Both the position numbers and the translations under genes were made by a program. A stretch of DNA of 40,003 nt. Origin: Rhodoferax sp. (GTDB lineage Bacteria; Pseudomonadota; Gammaproteobacteria; Burkholderiales; Burkholderiaceae_C). Under the pieces are notes generated by a model that worked only from the letters and a program-made list of their open reading frames with translations, did no database searches and was not told the origin of the DNA. Below, piece after piece: positions 31,079 through 40,003 of this stretch; the stretch's first letter is position 1; the number at the start of each line of letters is the position of its first letter. Location: assembly GCA_016790475.1 (NCBI GenBank), contig JAEUOX010000002.1, forward strand, positions 1-40,003. The letters run 5' to 3'.

Positions 31079-31182
31079 CCGCGGGCTGCGGGTTGGATGC
31101 CAGATCGGCCCCGATGCTGACTGACCTGCTCGTCCACGAAGGACTTGAGCGTGTCGGGCAGGGAAATGTCCATGGTGCCCAT
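31075..31182 (-). pseudogene. parD antitoxin remnant (N-terminal fragment)
   Basis: MGTMDISLPDTLKSFVDEQVSQ (ATG at 31182) is the ribbon-helix-helix start of a ParD antitoxin. After residue 22 the family resemblance stops, and 13 unrelated codons lead to a TGA that overlaps the parE-remnant GTG. The middle of the gene, which binds the toxin, has been deleted. Together with the broken parE it marks a dead type II toxin-antitoxin module. Confidence 0.7.
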
Positions 31183-31229
31183 GGAGCGAGCTCAAGCTGC
31201 GCGCCAGCGCCGTCCTGGTCGCAGCGAGT

Positions 31230-31634
31230 TCAGCCCAGTCGCACCGCGCGTCCCTGGGTGTCAAAAGGGATGTACGCAGCGATGCGCCCCTGACGAATGG
31301 ATTCGACCATGGTGTCCAACACAGGTGCGGCATCTGCGCTGCTGGGTGGGCGGCCCGCCGAACCACCGAGCGCTGCCGCAAACACCATGCCCCACTCCGC
31401 CCCTGTCTGTGCGGCTTCCTGTTGGAGCTGCGCGAAGGAACCCAGTTCATCGGGCGCCTTGTCCACACACATGCGCGGTACCAGCGCACCTCCCTCACCG
31501 CGCGCAAAACCACTGCGCTGTGCAGGTGAGGCGTCGTCGGGCAGTTCGATGGCGACAAACACGAGCAGCAGGCGTTGCGGCTGGGGCTGCGCACGGGCGG
31601 CCTCCAAGAGGTCGTCAAAGGTGGAGATGTCCAT
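31230..31634 (-). CDS. Small conserved protein of unknown function
   Basis: 134 aa from the ATG at 31634, with GAGGA upstream; an upstream in-frame extension runs through the terminator at 31680-31708 and is rejected. The sequence MDISTFDDLLEAAR, PQPQRLLLVFVAIELPDD, GALVPRMCVDKAPDEL and AEWGMVFAAALGG...MVESIRQGRIAAYIPFD recalls a family common in Comamonadaceae. To my recollection these are often labelled 'ribonucleotide reductase subunit alpha'. The protein is far too short for that, and none of the reductase motifs is present, so I do not use the name. No signal peptide is seen. Confidence 0.8.
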   Translation of the reverse strand: MDISTFDDLLEAARAQPQPQRLLLVFVAIELPDDASPAQRSGFARGEGGALVPRMCVDKAPDELGSFAQLQQEAAQTGAEWGMVFAAALGGSAGRPPSSADAAPVLDTMVESIRQGRIAAYIPFDTQGRAVRLG

Positions 31635-31950
31635 GGTGTGTTCCTCAGAGGGGCCCCAGCGGGAGAGGGAGGTCTGAGCAAAAAATGAGTCCTTGAAAAT
31701 CAAGGACTTGGGAGAAAGTTGGTGAGGAGGAGGATCGAACAACTTCTAAAACATATTGTTATAAAAAGAATTTCTTCAGTTCACAGTTTTCAAGTTACCA
31801 ACAAAGTTACCACCAATTAGACGCTCTGAATTGGCCCCGATTTGATGCAATCGAAGATCCCGGGGGTTAGCGCCAGAGCAACTCTTGACCCTCTTGCCCG
31901 TCGGGTATGTGGAACGTCGGGCTACCTGCAAGAGAACCTGGGCATGGTCT
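31635..31950. other. AT-rich intergenic junction between the small gene and cusA
   Basis: About 316 nt without a credible gene. It contains the terminator at 31680-31708, a tRNA-3'-end-like sequence at 31720-31744, and an AT-rich stretch at 31741-31830. That stretch has the repeated word GTTACCAMC (twice, about 12 bp apart) and is much poorer in GC than the rest of the window. The GC-rich rest (31860-31950) is the 3' flank of cusA. Confidence 0.5.
31680..31708 (-). terminator. Rho-independent terminator
   Basis: On the minus strand AGTCCTTG-ATTTT-CAAGGACT forms a perfect 8-bp stem with a 5-nt loop, followed two bases later by TTTTTT. It is the clearest intrinsic terminator in the window. It would stop leftward transcription coming from cusCBA before the small gene at 31634. 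It also resembles terminators found behind tRNA genes in this bacterial group. Confidence 0.85.
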
Positions 31951-34900
31951 TCAAGGCAAGTTGCTCCTGTTCCGCCGCATCAACCGATACACCGCCGGCA
32001 AGACCAGCATCGACAGCAGCGGCGCACTGATCATGCCACCCACCATCGGTGCGGCGATACGCTGCATCACCTCGCTGCCTGTGCCGTCACCCCAGAACAG
32101 CGGCAGCAGGCCCGCCACGATCACGGCCACGGTCATGGCCTTGGGTCGTACCCTCAGAACCGCGCCTTCGCGGATTGCGTCGAGCAGATCGGCATCGGTG
32201 GCCTTGCCAGTGCCTCCGCGCGCCGACCAGGCCTGCTTGAGGTACAACAGCATGATCACGCCGAATTCGGCCGCCACTCCAGCCAGCGCGATGAAGCCTA
32301 CCGCGCTGGCCACCGAAAGGTTGTGCCCCAGCGCCCACAGCAGCCACACGCCACCGACCAGCGCGAATGGCAATGTCGCCATGATCAACAGCGCTTCGTC
32401 GAAGCGCCGGAAGGTGAGGTACAACAGAACGAAGATGATCAGCAGCGTGAACGGCACCACCAGCTTGAGCTGGCCAGCGGCCCGTTCCAGAAACTCGAAC
32501 TGACCCGACCACGATACCGAATAACCGGCCGGCAACGCGACCTGCTGGGCCACCACGCGCTGCATCTCCCGCACGGCACCCCGCAGATCGCGCCCACGGA
32601 TGTCCACGTATACAAAGCCTGCCAACCGGGCGTTCTCACTGCGCAGCATCGGCGGGCCATCCGCGATCGCGATGCGGGCGACGTCTGACAGCACCAGGCG
32701 TTGACCCCGGGGGCTCACGATGGGCAGAGCGCGCAGGGCGCCCAGCGAGTCGCGCAGTTCGCGCGGATAACGCAGGTTGACGGAATAGCGCTGCCGGCCT
32801 TCGACGGTCTGTCCGACCTCCATGCCACCCACCGCCCCGGCGATGACATCCTGGACGTCGGCGATGTTCAGTCCGTAACGCGCAGCGTCAGCCCGCCGGA
32901 TGTCCACATCGATGTAGCGCCCACCCGTCAAGCGCTCGGCCAACGCGCTGCTCACCCCGGGCACCTGCTTGATGGCGGCCTCGATCTGGCCCGTGAGTCG
33001 GTCGATGGTCGCCAGGTCGGCGCCGGCCACCTTCACGCCCACGGGGCTCTTGACACCCGTGGCGAGCATGTCGATCCGGTTGCGGATTGGCGGTACCCAG
33101 ATGTTGGTCAGGCCGGGCACACGTACCGTGCGGTCCAGTTCCTCGACCAACTTGTCGGGCGTCATGCCGGCGCGCCACTGGCTGCGCGGCTTGAACTGGA
33201 TGGTGGTCTCGAACATCTCCAGCGGCGCCGGATCGGTGGCGCTGTCCGACCGGCCGGCCTTGCCGTAGACGCGGTGCACCTCGGGCACGGTCTTGATCAG
33301 GCGGTCGGTCTGCTGCAACAATTCGGCGGCCTTGCCGGCCGACAGACCAGGCAGCGCGGTCGGCATGTACAGCAGGTCGCCCTCGTCCAGTCGCGGCATG
33401 AATTCGGCGCCGATGTGCTTGAGCGGCCACAGGCTGGACAGCAGCAGCAGGGCTGCCACCACGATCGTCAGCTTGGGCGAGCGCAATACCACGTCCAGGC
33501 AGGGGCGGTAGAGCGCGATCAGCAGCCGGTTCAGAGGATTGGCGTGTTCGTCCGGAATGCGGCCCCGGATCAGGTAGCCCATCAGCACCGGGATCAGCGT
33601 CACGGCCAGCCCCGCCGCAGCCGCCATGGCGTAGGTCTTGGTGTAGGCCAGGGGAGCGAACAACTTTCCCTCCTGCGCCTGCAGCGTGAACACAGGGATG
33701 AAGCTCAGCGTGATGATCAGCAGGGAAAAGAACAGTGCGGGCCCGACCTCGGCGGCCGCTGCGCCAATGACACGCCAGCGGGGTTCGCCCGTCAGGACCT
33801 GCCCGGGGTGCGCGTGGCCCCAGCGCTCCAGGTGCTTGTGCGCGTTCTCAATCATTACCACCGCGGCGTCGACCATCGCGCCGATGGCGATCGCAATGCC
33901 ACCCAGTGACATGATATTGGCGTTGACGCCTTGCTGCTGCATGACGATGAACGCCATCAGGATGCCCAGCGGCAGCGAGACGATGGCCACCAGGGCGCTG
34001 CGCAGGTGGAAGAGGAACAACGCGCAGACCACGGCCACCACCAGAAATTCTTCCAGCAGCTTGAACGCCAGGTTGTCCACCGCACGCTCGATCAGTCCGG
34101 AGCGGTCGTACACCGGTACGATCTCGACGCCATCGGGCAGGCCACTTTGCAGGTCTGCCAGCTTGGCCTTGACGGCCCGGATGGTCTGCAGCGCGTTCTT
34201 GCCCGAACGCATGACGATCAGGCCACCGGCCACTTCACCCTCGCCGTCGAGTTCGCCGATGCCCCGCCGCATCTCCGGCCCGAGCTGCACCCGGGCCACG
34301 TCGCCCAGGCGCACCGAGATTCCCAGGTCTGTCGTCATCAGCGGGATGGCCCGAAAATCATCCAGGGTCTTCAGGTAGCCGCTGGCGCGCACCGCGTATT
34401 CGGCTTCGCCCAGTTCGAGTACCGATCCACTGGCCTCCTGGTTGGCACGGCCAATCGCCTGGCTCACCATCGTCTGCGTGATGCGGTAGGTGGCCAGCCT
34501 GTCGGGGTCGAGCACGATCTGGTACTGGCGTACCATGCCGCCGAGACTGGCCACCTCGGCGACGTCGGGCACGGTCTTGAGCTCGAAACGCAGGAACCAG
34601 TCCTGCAGCGAACGCAGTTGGTCCAGGCTCTGGCGACCGCTGCGATCCACCAGCGCGTACTGGTAGATCCAGCCCACGCCGGTGGCGTCGGGCCCCAGGG
34701 AGGACCTGGCCGACGGAGGCAGCCGCGACTGCACCTGGTTGAGGTATTCCAGCACGCGCGAGCGCGCCCAGTACAGGTCGACGCCGTCGTCGAAAAGCAC
34801 ATGGACGAAGCTGTCGCCGAACAGGGAGTAACCACGCACCGCCTTGGCCCCAGGCACCGACAGCATGGTGGTGGTCAGCGGGTAGGTGACCTGGTTCTCG

Positions 34901-35082
34901 ACGATCTGCGGCGCCTGGCCCGGCCAGCTGGTGCGGACGATGACCTGGGTATCCGAGAGGTCGGGCAGCGCATCCAGGGGCGTGCGCAGCATCGACACCA
35001 CGCCCCAGGCGGTGAGCATCACGGTGGCCAGCAGCACGAGGAAGCGGTTGCCGATGCTCCAATGGATGAGCCGCGCAATCAT
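31951..35082 (-). CDS. Copper/silver efflux RND pump, CusA type
   Basis: 1043 aa with twelve predicted membrane helices and two large periplasmic loops. It is a CusA/SilA-type heavy-metal RND transporter of the inner membrane, driven by the proton gradient. The helix-4 motif [19 protein letters not shown] marks the monovalent-cation branch. The three methionines of the periplasmic metal site can be placed in [19 protein letters not shown] and [13 protein letters not shown], the equivalents of E. coli Met573, Met623 and Met672. This points to Cu(I)/Ag(I) rather than Zn/Co/Cd. The start overlaps the cusB stop by 4 nt. Confidence 0.96.
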   Translation of the reverse strand: MIARLIHWSIGNRFLVLLATVMLTAWGVVSMLRTPLDALPDLSDTQVIVRTSWPGQAPQIVENQVTYPLTTTMLSVPGAKAVRGYSLFGDSFVHVLFDDGVDLYWARSRVLEYLNQVQSRLPPSARSSLGPDATGVGWIYQYALVDRSGRQSLDQLRSLQDWFLRFELKTVPDVAEVASLGGMVRQYQIVLDPDRLATYRITQTMVSQAIGRANQEASGSVLELGEAEYAVRASGYLKTLDDFRAIPLMTTDLGISVRLGDVARVQLGPEMRRGIGELDGEGEVAGGLIVMRSGKNALQTIRAVKAKLADLQSGLPDGVEIVPVYDRSGLIERAVDNLAFKLLEEFLVVAVVCALFLFHLRSALVAIVSLPLGILMAFIVMQQQGVNANIMSLGGIAIAIGAMVDAAVVMIENAHKHLERWGHAHPGQVLTGEPRWRVIGAAAAEVGPALFFSLLIITLSFIPVFTLQAQEGKLFAPLAYTKTYAMAAAAGLAVTLIPVLMGYLIRGRIPDEHANPLNRLLIALYRPCLDVVLRSPKLTIVVAALLLLSSLWPLKHIGAEFMPRLDEGDLLYMPTALPGLSAGKAAELLQQTDRLIKTVPEVHRVYGKAGRSDSATDPAPLEMFETTIQFKPRSQWRAGMTPDKLVEELDRTVRVPGLTNIWVPPIRNRIDMLATGVKSPVGVKVAGADLATIDRLTGQIEAAIKQVPGVSSALAERLTGGRYIDVDIRRADAARYGLNIADVQDVIAGAVGGMEVGQTVEGRQRYSVNLRYPRELRDSLGALRALPIVSPRGQRLVLSDVARIAIADGPPMLRSENARLAGFVYVDIRGRDLRGAVREMQRVVAQQVALPAGYSVSWSGQFEFLERAAGQLKLVVPFTLLIIFVLLYLTFRRFDEALLIMATLPFALVGGVWLLWALGHNLSVASAVGFIALAGVAAEFGVIMLLYLKQAWSARGGTGKATDADLLDAIREGAVLRVRPKAMTVAVIVAGLLPLFWGDGTGSEVMQRIAAPMVGGMISAPLLSMLVLPAVYRLMRRNRSNLP

Positions 35083-36686
35083 GGCTTGGTTCCTTGCGCG
35101 GGCGGTGCCACACGCTCGATCCGGGTGATCTGCGGTTCAGCGCCATCCTGTGTGCGGAACTCGATGCGCACCGGGTCCCCTCGCGCCAGACCGCGGGGCC
35201 GTTGTGCGGGTGCTGGCAGGCGGAATGCCATCGTCATCCCCGGCCATTGGAGGGCCGCGATGGCAGGGTGGGTCAAGGTCACGCTGTCTCCGTCGAGCGC
35301 CTGAACCACGGCGTCGGTTCGGTGCAGATCCGCCGTCGCGGTGGGTGCCTGGTTCAGACGCGCCTCCAGCCCGCGAAGGCTGGCTTCGGAGTCGATCAGG
35401 AACTGGCCCGAAAGCACCACGCGCTGGCCGGCGTTCAGACCGTGCACGATCTCGGTCTGGCCATCGGCTTCGCGGCCCGCGCGAACCTCCACAGGCCGGA
35501 AATGCCCCCCGTCTTCGGCCAGCATCACTACGCTGCGCCGACCGGTGTGGATCACCGAGTCGCTGGGCACCAGCAGAGCCGGCTGGCGTGGCGACTCGAC
35601 GAACCGCATTTGCAGGAACATGCCTGGCGCCAATCTCCCGCCCGGATTGTTGAGCTCCATTCGCGCCTTCAGCGTGCGCGTGGCAGGGTCGACCTCGGGC
35701 AGGATCGCCTGTACCCGACCCTCGAAAGTCCGCCCAGGCTCGGCCGGGCTGGTCGCGCTGACCTTTGTGCCCGGCCTGAGCCGCGCCACCTGGCTCTCCG
35801 GCACCTGCCCCTCTGCCCATACCGTTGCCGTGCCCTGCAGGCGCATCAGGGGCATGCCTGGCATCACGGTTGCGCCTTCGCGCACCATCAGCTCGGTCAG
35901 TATTCCACCCATCGGCGCACGCAGCGTGAAGCGGGACTGCACCACACCGGTCCGCACCACGTTCTCGATCTGTGACGCGTCCATGCCCGCCTGTCGGAGA
36001 CGCTGGGTCGCGGCATCGCGTAGCGGCCCCAGGTCGGGTCCAGGCATGCGTGCCACCGCCAGGTACTCTTCCTGCGCCGCAACCCAGTCGGGGACGTAGA
36101 TCTCGGCCAGCGGCGCGCCGGCTGCCACGCGGTCCAGTACAGCCCGGACGTGGAGCGTCTCGACGAAGCCCATGGCTCTTGCGCTGACCACCACCTGGTC
36201 GCGTTCGTTCCAGGCCACGTTGCCGGCCACCGAGATGGCGCCATCCAGCGACCCTTGGACCACCTCGGCCGTGCGAAGTCCCAGGCTCTGCTGGATGCGT
36301 GGACTGACCGCCACGGCCCCGGTATCGGCAGTGGAGCCACCCGCATACCGCGGTACCAGAAGCATGTCCATGAAAGGTGATTTGCCCGGAGCCTCGAAGT
36401 TCTTTCCAGGCACCATGGGGTCGTGGTAGTTCAGGATCACCCGGCCGGTCACCGGGTCCGTGTCCCCCGCCTTGAGGCCATCGCGGAGGTGGCGGGCGGT
36501 GGCTTCTCCGCCTTGCACCACACTCCAGGTGGCCGGGTCTTGCGACGGGCTGTCGGCGCGCGCGGCCGACCGGGGGGCCCCCATTTCCATGCCAGATCGC
36601 ATGCCGGCGGTCCACGCGCCGTAGCCGACCGTGCCCAGTGTGGCCACGGCTGCGAAACCCACGCCGATCCGTGTTCGGATGTTCAT
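35079..36686 (-). CDS. Copper/silver efflux periplasmic adaptor CusB with C-terminal CusF-like domain
   Basis: 535 aa from the ATG at 36686. An N-terminal hydrophobic segment (about 7-28) exports or anchors it. Residues 87-114 hold the CusB N-terminal metal motif YHDPM...PGKSPFMDM, with Met91, Met106 and Met108. Then come the lipoyl/barrel-sandwich and membrane-proximal domains of membrane-fusion proteins. The last 80 residues (456-535) are a fused CusF-like domain with His473, Trp481, Met484 and Met486 ([16 protein letters not shown]), the Cu(I) site of the CusF chaperone. Metal delivery and adaptor are therefore one protein. It is coupled to both neighbours by 4-nt overlaps. Confidence 0.95.
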   Translation of the reverse strand: MNIRTRIGVGFAAVATLGTVGYGAWTAGMRSGMEMGAPRSAARADSPSQDPATWSVVQGGEATARHLRDGLKAGDTDPVTGRVILNYHDPMVPGKNFEAPGKSPFMDMLLVPRYAGGSTADTGAVAVSPRIQQSLGLRTAEVVQGSLDGAISVAGNVAWNERDQVVVSARAMGFVETLHVRAVLDRVAAGAPLAEIYVPDWVAAQEEYLAVARMPGPDLGPLRDAATQRLRQAGMDASQIENVVRTGVVQSRFTLRAPMGGILTELMVREGATVMPGMPLMRLQGTATVWAEGQVPESQVARLRPGTKVSATSPAEPGRTFEGRVQAILPEVDPATRTLKARMELNNPGGRLAPGMFLQMRFVESPRQPALLVPSDSVIHTGRRSVVMLAEDGGHFRPVEVRAGREADGQTEIVHGLNAGQRVVLSGQFLIDSEASLRGLEARLNQAPTATADLHRTDAVVQALDGDSVTLTHPAIAALQWPGMTMAFRLPAPAQRPRGLARGDPVRIEFRTQDGAEPQITRIERVAPPAQGTKP

Positions 36687-38023
36687 GGTGTCACTCCTGG
36701 TGCAGCAGCCGGTCCGGCGGGGATGAGGTAGGCGAGCTGGGCCCACAGGCGGGCGGTCGAGCGCTGCAGGTCGATCCGTTCCATCCGTAGAGCCAGGGCC
36801 ATGCGCCGTGCGGCCAGCACCTCGCTCAAGGGTGTCCTGCCACCCCGGTAAGCCGCCAGCGTTGTCTGGATACGTTGCTCGGCCAATGGCAGCCGTTCGC
36901 CATCGATCAAGGCCAGCTGGGCCACGCCGGAGCGCCAGCCTTCCTGCCAGCGACGGGCTTCGACCAGGTGTTCGCGGGCCCGCTCCTCGCGTTCGGCGCG
37001 CAAGGCGGCGAGCTGGGCGAGCCGCGCGGCGAGTTCACGGTCCTGTCGCTGGGGGCGGTCCCAGGGCAGTGGCAACGAGACGGCCAGCGAGACCATGTTC
37101 GGGTATCCCGAGCCGCGCAGGCTGAGCATGAGTTCGGCGCTCCAGTCTGGCTCGCGCTCCTGTCGCGCCACCTCCGCTGCGGCCGCCAGCGCCGCCTCCT
37201 GCGCCGAGAGTCGCACCAGTTCGGGGTGGTGCGCCAGGCGCTCGGCCGGGTCACCCATCGCGATGGGCGGCGACGTCAGATCGGGCGGGTTCGCCAGCAG
37301 TTGGTCGGGGGTGTCTCCTGTCCAGCGGGCCAGGGAGAGGCGCGCATTGTGCTGCTCGGCTTCGACGCCCAGCAGGACCTGCTGCAACTGGGCGACCGAT
37401 TCCCGCGCCGCGATCCAGTCGGCCGGCGATCCGCTGCCGCTGCGTGCGGCCGCTTCGCTCGCCTGCACCAACAGGCGCGCTTCACGCAGTTGCTCGTGCA
37501 ACACCACCACACGCTGCTCCTGTGCGTGGCGCTCCCACCAGGCCAGGGCCGTTTCGCGGCCGATGTGGGCAGCTTGTTCCATGCGGGCGGCTTCTGCCGT
37601 TTGCGCTTCGCGTTCGAAGCGCGCCGTGCGTGCCTGGCGCTTGGCCGCGTTGGGCAGAGTTTGCGTCAGCGACACTAACTTCGCGGTCATGAAGTCGCGG
37701 GTGGTGCTGAACCGGTCCGGCCCGGAAACCGGAACGTTGTCCAGCGACAGCCGCAGGATGGGGTCGGGGCGCTGGCCGGCCGCCACGGCCATGTTCCGCG
37801 CCGAAAGGGCAGCCGCATCCTGGGCGCCCAGAGCGGGAGCGCGCACCAGCGCCGCTTGCACGGCTTGCGGCAGCGAGAGCGGCTCTTGCGCACGTGTGAT
37901 GGGGGGCATCGCCAGGCCGATCAGGACAGCGATGTGCGCGGTTGTGAACGCCTGGCGGCGGCGGGTGCTTGGATGGCCGCGATGTCGGGCGGACCCACCG
38001 AAGGCCGGGAAAAGGGTTTCCAT
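36683..38023 (-). CDS. Outer-membrane efflux factor, CusC/TolC type
   Basis: 446 aa from the ATG at 38023 (GGAG about 10 nt upstream); a 23-codon extension to 38092 lacks a ribosome site. A signal peptide ends near PPITRAQ-EPLSL. The sequence has two repeats rich in Ala/Arg/Glu heptads that form the periplasmic coiled-coil tunnel, each opening with 'LSLPQAVQAALVRAP'-like and 'PELVRLSAQEAALAAAAEVA' stretches. It should be the outer-membrane channel of the CusCBA complex. No lipobox cysteine is seen, unlike E. coli CusC, so it resembles the CzcC side of the family. Confidence 0.92.
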   Translation of the reverse strand: METLFPAFGGSARHRGHPSTRRRQAFTTAHIAVLIGLAMPPITRAQEPLSLPQAVQAALVRAPALGAQDAAALSARNMAVAAGQRPDPILRLSLDNVPVSGPDRFSTTRDFMTAKLVSLTQTLPNAAKRQARTARFEREAQTAEAARMEQAAHIGRETALAWWERHAQEQRVVVLHEQLREARLLVQASEAAARSGSGSPADWIAARESVAQLQQVLLGVEAEQHNARLSLARWTGDTPDQLLANPPDLTSPPIAMGDPAERLAHHPELVRLSAQEAALAAAAEVARQEREPDWSAELMLSLRGSGYPNMVSLAVSLPLPWDRPQRQDRELAARLAQLAALRAEREERAREHLVEARRWQEGWRSGVAQLALIDGERLPLAEQRIQTTLAAYRGGRTPLSEVLAARRMALALRMERIDLQRSTARLWAQLAYLIPAGPAAAPGVTP

Positions 38024-38133
38024 GTAGCTGCTCCAAAGGATTGCAAACGGGCTGGCCACGCGACGGGAAGCGCGACAGCGGCGGCTGACCACCGAGCTGC
38101 CCTTGGGGGCAGGGTGGCGTCAGGGGGATACCG

Positions 38134-38490
38134 TCAGAGCAGGGAAGGGGGCCGCCAGATGTTGGTGGGTGAGCCACGCGGTGGCTCAGGTGGTACGGGC
38201 CCCTGCAGGTCGCTCACAGCAGGTGCCTGCGCCACAGACACGAACGAAGGCGCCAAAAGACCCGTGGGGGCCGGGCATTCCTGCCCGGTCTTGCACATCT
38301 GGCCGGTGCGCTGAAAGGTCTCGGCGTCGTTGCAGCAATCATCCATCGCAATGTCCTGGCCGGCTGTCTGCGCGTCGCCTTGCAGGACCATGGCCGCTTC
38401 CATCGGGCACGGCGGCTGCAACGGCACGCTACCCCCCCAGGCTTGCAGGGGCAGGGCCACGCACATCCACAGGACAAGGATCAGCCGCAT
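38134..38490 (-). CDS. Small exported Met/Cys-containing protein of the copper operon
   Basis: 118 aa. A signal peptide (MRLILVLWMCVALPLQAWGG) is followed by a short mature protein. It contains Met residues (PMEAAMVLQGD, IAMDD), a DCCND pair of cysteines and a CKTGQEC motif, then a Pro-rich tail. These are plausible Cu(I)/Ag(I) ligands or a disulfide set. I know similar uncharacterised small proteins from copper-resistance operons in Burkholderiales, but no established function. The start lies 10 nt after cusS with no Shine-Dalgarno sequence, suggesting re-initiation, and 110 nt before cusC. Confidence 0.75.
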   Translation of the reverse strand: MRLILVLWMCVALPLQAWGGSVPLQPPCPMEAAMVLQGDAQTAGQDIAMDDCCNDAETFQRTGQMCKTGQECPAPTGLLAPSFVSVAQAPAVSDLQGPVPPEPPRGSPTNIWRPPSLL

Positions 38491-38499
38491 GGGAGCATT

Positions 38500-39963
38500 C
38501 TAGGACGATGGGTGGTGCGCAGAGGGTGATTGCAGGTGGTCGGGGGAAGGATTCGCCCCGAGACCTTTTGGTTCCGCCGTCAGCACGGGAAAATGCAGGC
38601 AGAACGTGGTCAGCTGTGCCGTGGACACCACCGAGGCACCACCACCGTGCGCTTCCATGATGGCCTTGGTAATGGACAAGCCCAGGCCTGTCCCTTCGGC
38701 CCCGGGCTGGTGGCGCGACTTTTCGACGCGGAAAAACCGGTCAAAGAGGCGTGGCAGATCGGCCGCAGGTATCTGCGGGCCGGTGTTCTGCACACGCAGC
38801 GCAACTCGCCCGTCATTGTGGGTGATGGCCACCTGTACCTGGGCGTTTGGCGGCGCGTAACGGATCGCGTTGGACAGCAGGTTGCTGATGGCGCGGCGAA
38901 TCATCAGGCGGTCACAGATGACGAACGCATCGCCGTTGGTGTGGAGACGGATCAGTTTCTCTTCGGCAAGCGCTTCGTAGAAATCGAACAGATCGAGCAC
39001 CTCGTCGCGCAGTGACACGGTCTCGCGGTGGGGGAGTTCAAGGCCGTGTTCGGTCTTCGCGAGGAACAGCATGTCGGAGACCATGCGGGCCAGGCGCTGG
39101 AATTCCTCGGCATTGGACGCAAGGATATCCTGGTACGCGGTCACGTCACGTTTTTGCGTCAGCGAAACCTGGGTCTGCGTCAACAGGTTGTTGATGGGTG
39201 TTCGCAACTCGTGTGCCAAGTCGCTGGAGAACGCCTGCAGCCGCGCGAAGTCCGATTGCAGGCGGCTGAGCATGTTGTTCAAGCCTTGGGCCAGGTTGGC
39301 AAACTCGACGGGCACGGTCTCGACGGGCATGCGATGGTCCAGACTCTGCGCCGTGACCGCCATCGCGCGTTCTTTCATGACCCGCAAGGGCTCCAGGCCA
39401 CGGCGGGCAGCCCACCAACCCAGCAGTCCGCTGGCCAGAAGGGCTCCCATCAGGTAGAGCGCCAGCGTTCGCGTGAGCGACTGCATGAAATGGGTGTGGT
39501 GGGCTGTGTCCAGTGCAATCCGAAGTTCCAGTGGTCGGCTGTCAGTGACCTTGTCGGCCCAACTGGTGGGCAGGCGGATGGTCGCCTTCAGTCCGCGCAG
39601 CGTCTGGTTGCCGACGGACCAGTCGAAGGCCTTCCCATTGCTACCAGCGGACGGTGGCAATGTGGTAAACACCGACTGCGTGTTGCCATAGACCCGGCCC
39701 TCGCCGTGACGCAGTTCGATGAACAAGCCATTGTGACCTGTCAGCAACTCGTCGAGGCGCGGAGCCAACCGCTCCAACGAACGTGACTCACCGACCATGG
39801 CCCTGACCAGGTCGATCTTGTCCCTCAGGAACTCCTGGTCGAGTTCGACAAAGTGCCGCCCGACCGCAATGGAGACCAGAAGGCCCAGCCCGACGAGGAC
39901 GCAGGCCGACACCAGGGTGTACAGCGCGGTAAGGCGCGCCGTCAGCGACAACCGGCCCAGCAT
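38500..39963 (-). CDS. Heavy-metal sensor histidine kinase, CusS/CopS type
   Basis: 487 aa. Membrane helices lie near residues 14-35 and 165-185, flanking a periplasmic sensor of about 125 residues. A HAMP domain (about 186-238) and the dimerisation/phosphoacceptor domain with His251 (SSDLAHELRTPINNLL) follow. The ATPase domain has the N box (NLLSNAIRYAPP), the G1 box (VQNTGPQIP) and the G2 box (GTGLGLSITKAIMEAHGG). It should sense periplasmic Cu(I)/Ag(I) and phosphorylate the response regulator encoded just upstream, whose stop overlaps this start by one nucleotide (TGATG). Confidence 0.95.
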   Translation of the reverse strand: MLGRLSLTARLTALYTLVSACVLVGLGLLVSIAVGRHFVELDQEFLRDKIDLVRAMVGESRSLERLAPRLDELLTGHNGLFIELRHGEGRVYGNTQSVFTTLPPSAGSNGKAFDWSVGNQTLRGLKATIRLPTSWADKVTDSRPLELRIALDTAHHTHFMQSLTRTLALYLMGALLASGLLGWWAARRGLEPLRVMKERAMAVTAQSLDHRMPVETVPVEFANLAQGLNNMLSRLQSDFARLQAFSSDLAHELRTPINNLLTQTQVSLTQKRDVTAYQDILASNAEEFQRLARMVSDMLFLAKTEHGLELPHRETVSLRDEVLDLFDFYEALAEEKLIRLHTNGDAFVICDRLMIRRAISNLLSNAIRYAPPNAQVQVAITHNDGRVALRVQNTGPQIPAADLPRLFDRFFRVEKSRHQPGAEGTGLGLSITKAIMEAHGGGASVVSTAQLTTFCLHFPVLTAEPKGLGANPSPDHLQSPSAHHPSS

Positions 39964-40003
39964 CAGCGGGAGTCCTCGGGTGCTTCGAGCACATAACCCA
40001 TGC
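39963..40003 (-). CDS. Response regulator, C-terminal end only (cut by the window)
   Basis: Thirteen codons and a stop are visible, reading MGYVLEAPEDSR at the end. 'GxGYVLE' closes the winged-helix DNA-binding domain of OmpR/PhoB-family regulators such as CusR and CopR. Its 1-nt overlap with the sensor kinase gene supports this. The rest lies beyond the window. Confidence 0.75.
   Translation of the reverse strand, partial: MGYVLEAPEDSR

Noticed and set aside
31230-31634. Ribonucleotide reductase alpha subunit
   Set aside because: At 134 aa it is far too short and none of the radical-site or active-site cysteine motifs are present; the name would be a misannotation.
30665-31681. 338-aa open frame on the minus strand through the decayed junction
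   Set aside because: Recognisable ParD and ParE pieces lie in other, changing frames, and this frame runs through the terminator and the small gene. It is open by chance.
31720-31744. A complete tRNA gene
   Set aside because: Only a 3'-end-like sequence is present; no anticodon arm, D arm or matching acceptor strand is found upstream, and the spacing to CCA is wrong.

Overview
The window is GC-rich DNA from a betaproteobacterium of the order Burkholderiales, probably near the Comamonadaceae or Sphaerotilaceae. This rests on codon use, on a LivFGHM/RdgC/XylBA gene set typical of that group, and on a small 'DDLLEAARAQPQPQRLL'-type protein common there. No rRNA or tRNA gene, CRISPR array or intact insertion sequence is visible.

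Positions 280-20416 hold what looks like one large catabolic locus read outward from a divergent control region (11153-11329). Leftward genes, in order of transcription, are an SDR, a ThuA-like protein, LivH, LivM, LivG, LivF, a periplasmic binding protein, a second SDR, a VOC-fold protein, two tandem paralogous cytochrome P450s and a protein made of two copies of an unfamiliar domain. Rightward genes are an ACMSD-like amidohydrolase, an imidazolonepropionase-like amidohydrolase, a SnoaL-like protein, a Rieske oxygenase, a MarR regulator, a Dabb-domain protein, a class III CoA-transferase, a class III aminotransferase, a thiol-dioxygenase-type cupin and a degenerate enoyl-CoA hydratase homologue. 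Together they read as uptake, several oxygenations, C-N or ring hydrolysis, transamination, CoA activation and side-chain processing of an unidentified, probably nitrogen-containing compound. Several enzymes lack residues usually considered catalytic, and no ferredoxin or reductase is encoded beside the three oxygenases. This locus is the best candidate for an undescribed system.

Positions 20432-30655 are ordinary chromosomal genes: a hemerythrin-like protein behind a good FNR/ANR-type site, a TetR regulator, a chemoreceptor, rdgC, an M19 dipeptidase-like protein with a possible Tat signal, xylB-xylA behind an AT-rich inverted repeat, an M20 amidohydrolase and a transglutaminase-like protein.

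Positions 30656-31950 form a decayed junction: two palindromic direct repeats, a broken parD-parE toxin-antitoxin pair, a small conserved protein, a clear Rho-independent terminator and an AT-rich stretch with a tRNA-end-like sequence.

Positions 31951-40003 hold a leftward copper/silver efflux operon: the tail of a response regulator, the sensor kinase CusS, a small Met/Cys-containing exported protein, then CusC, CusB (with a fused CusF-like domain) and CusA. The junction to its left and its accessory nature suggest that it may lie at the edge of an acquired island.
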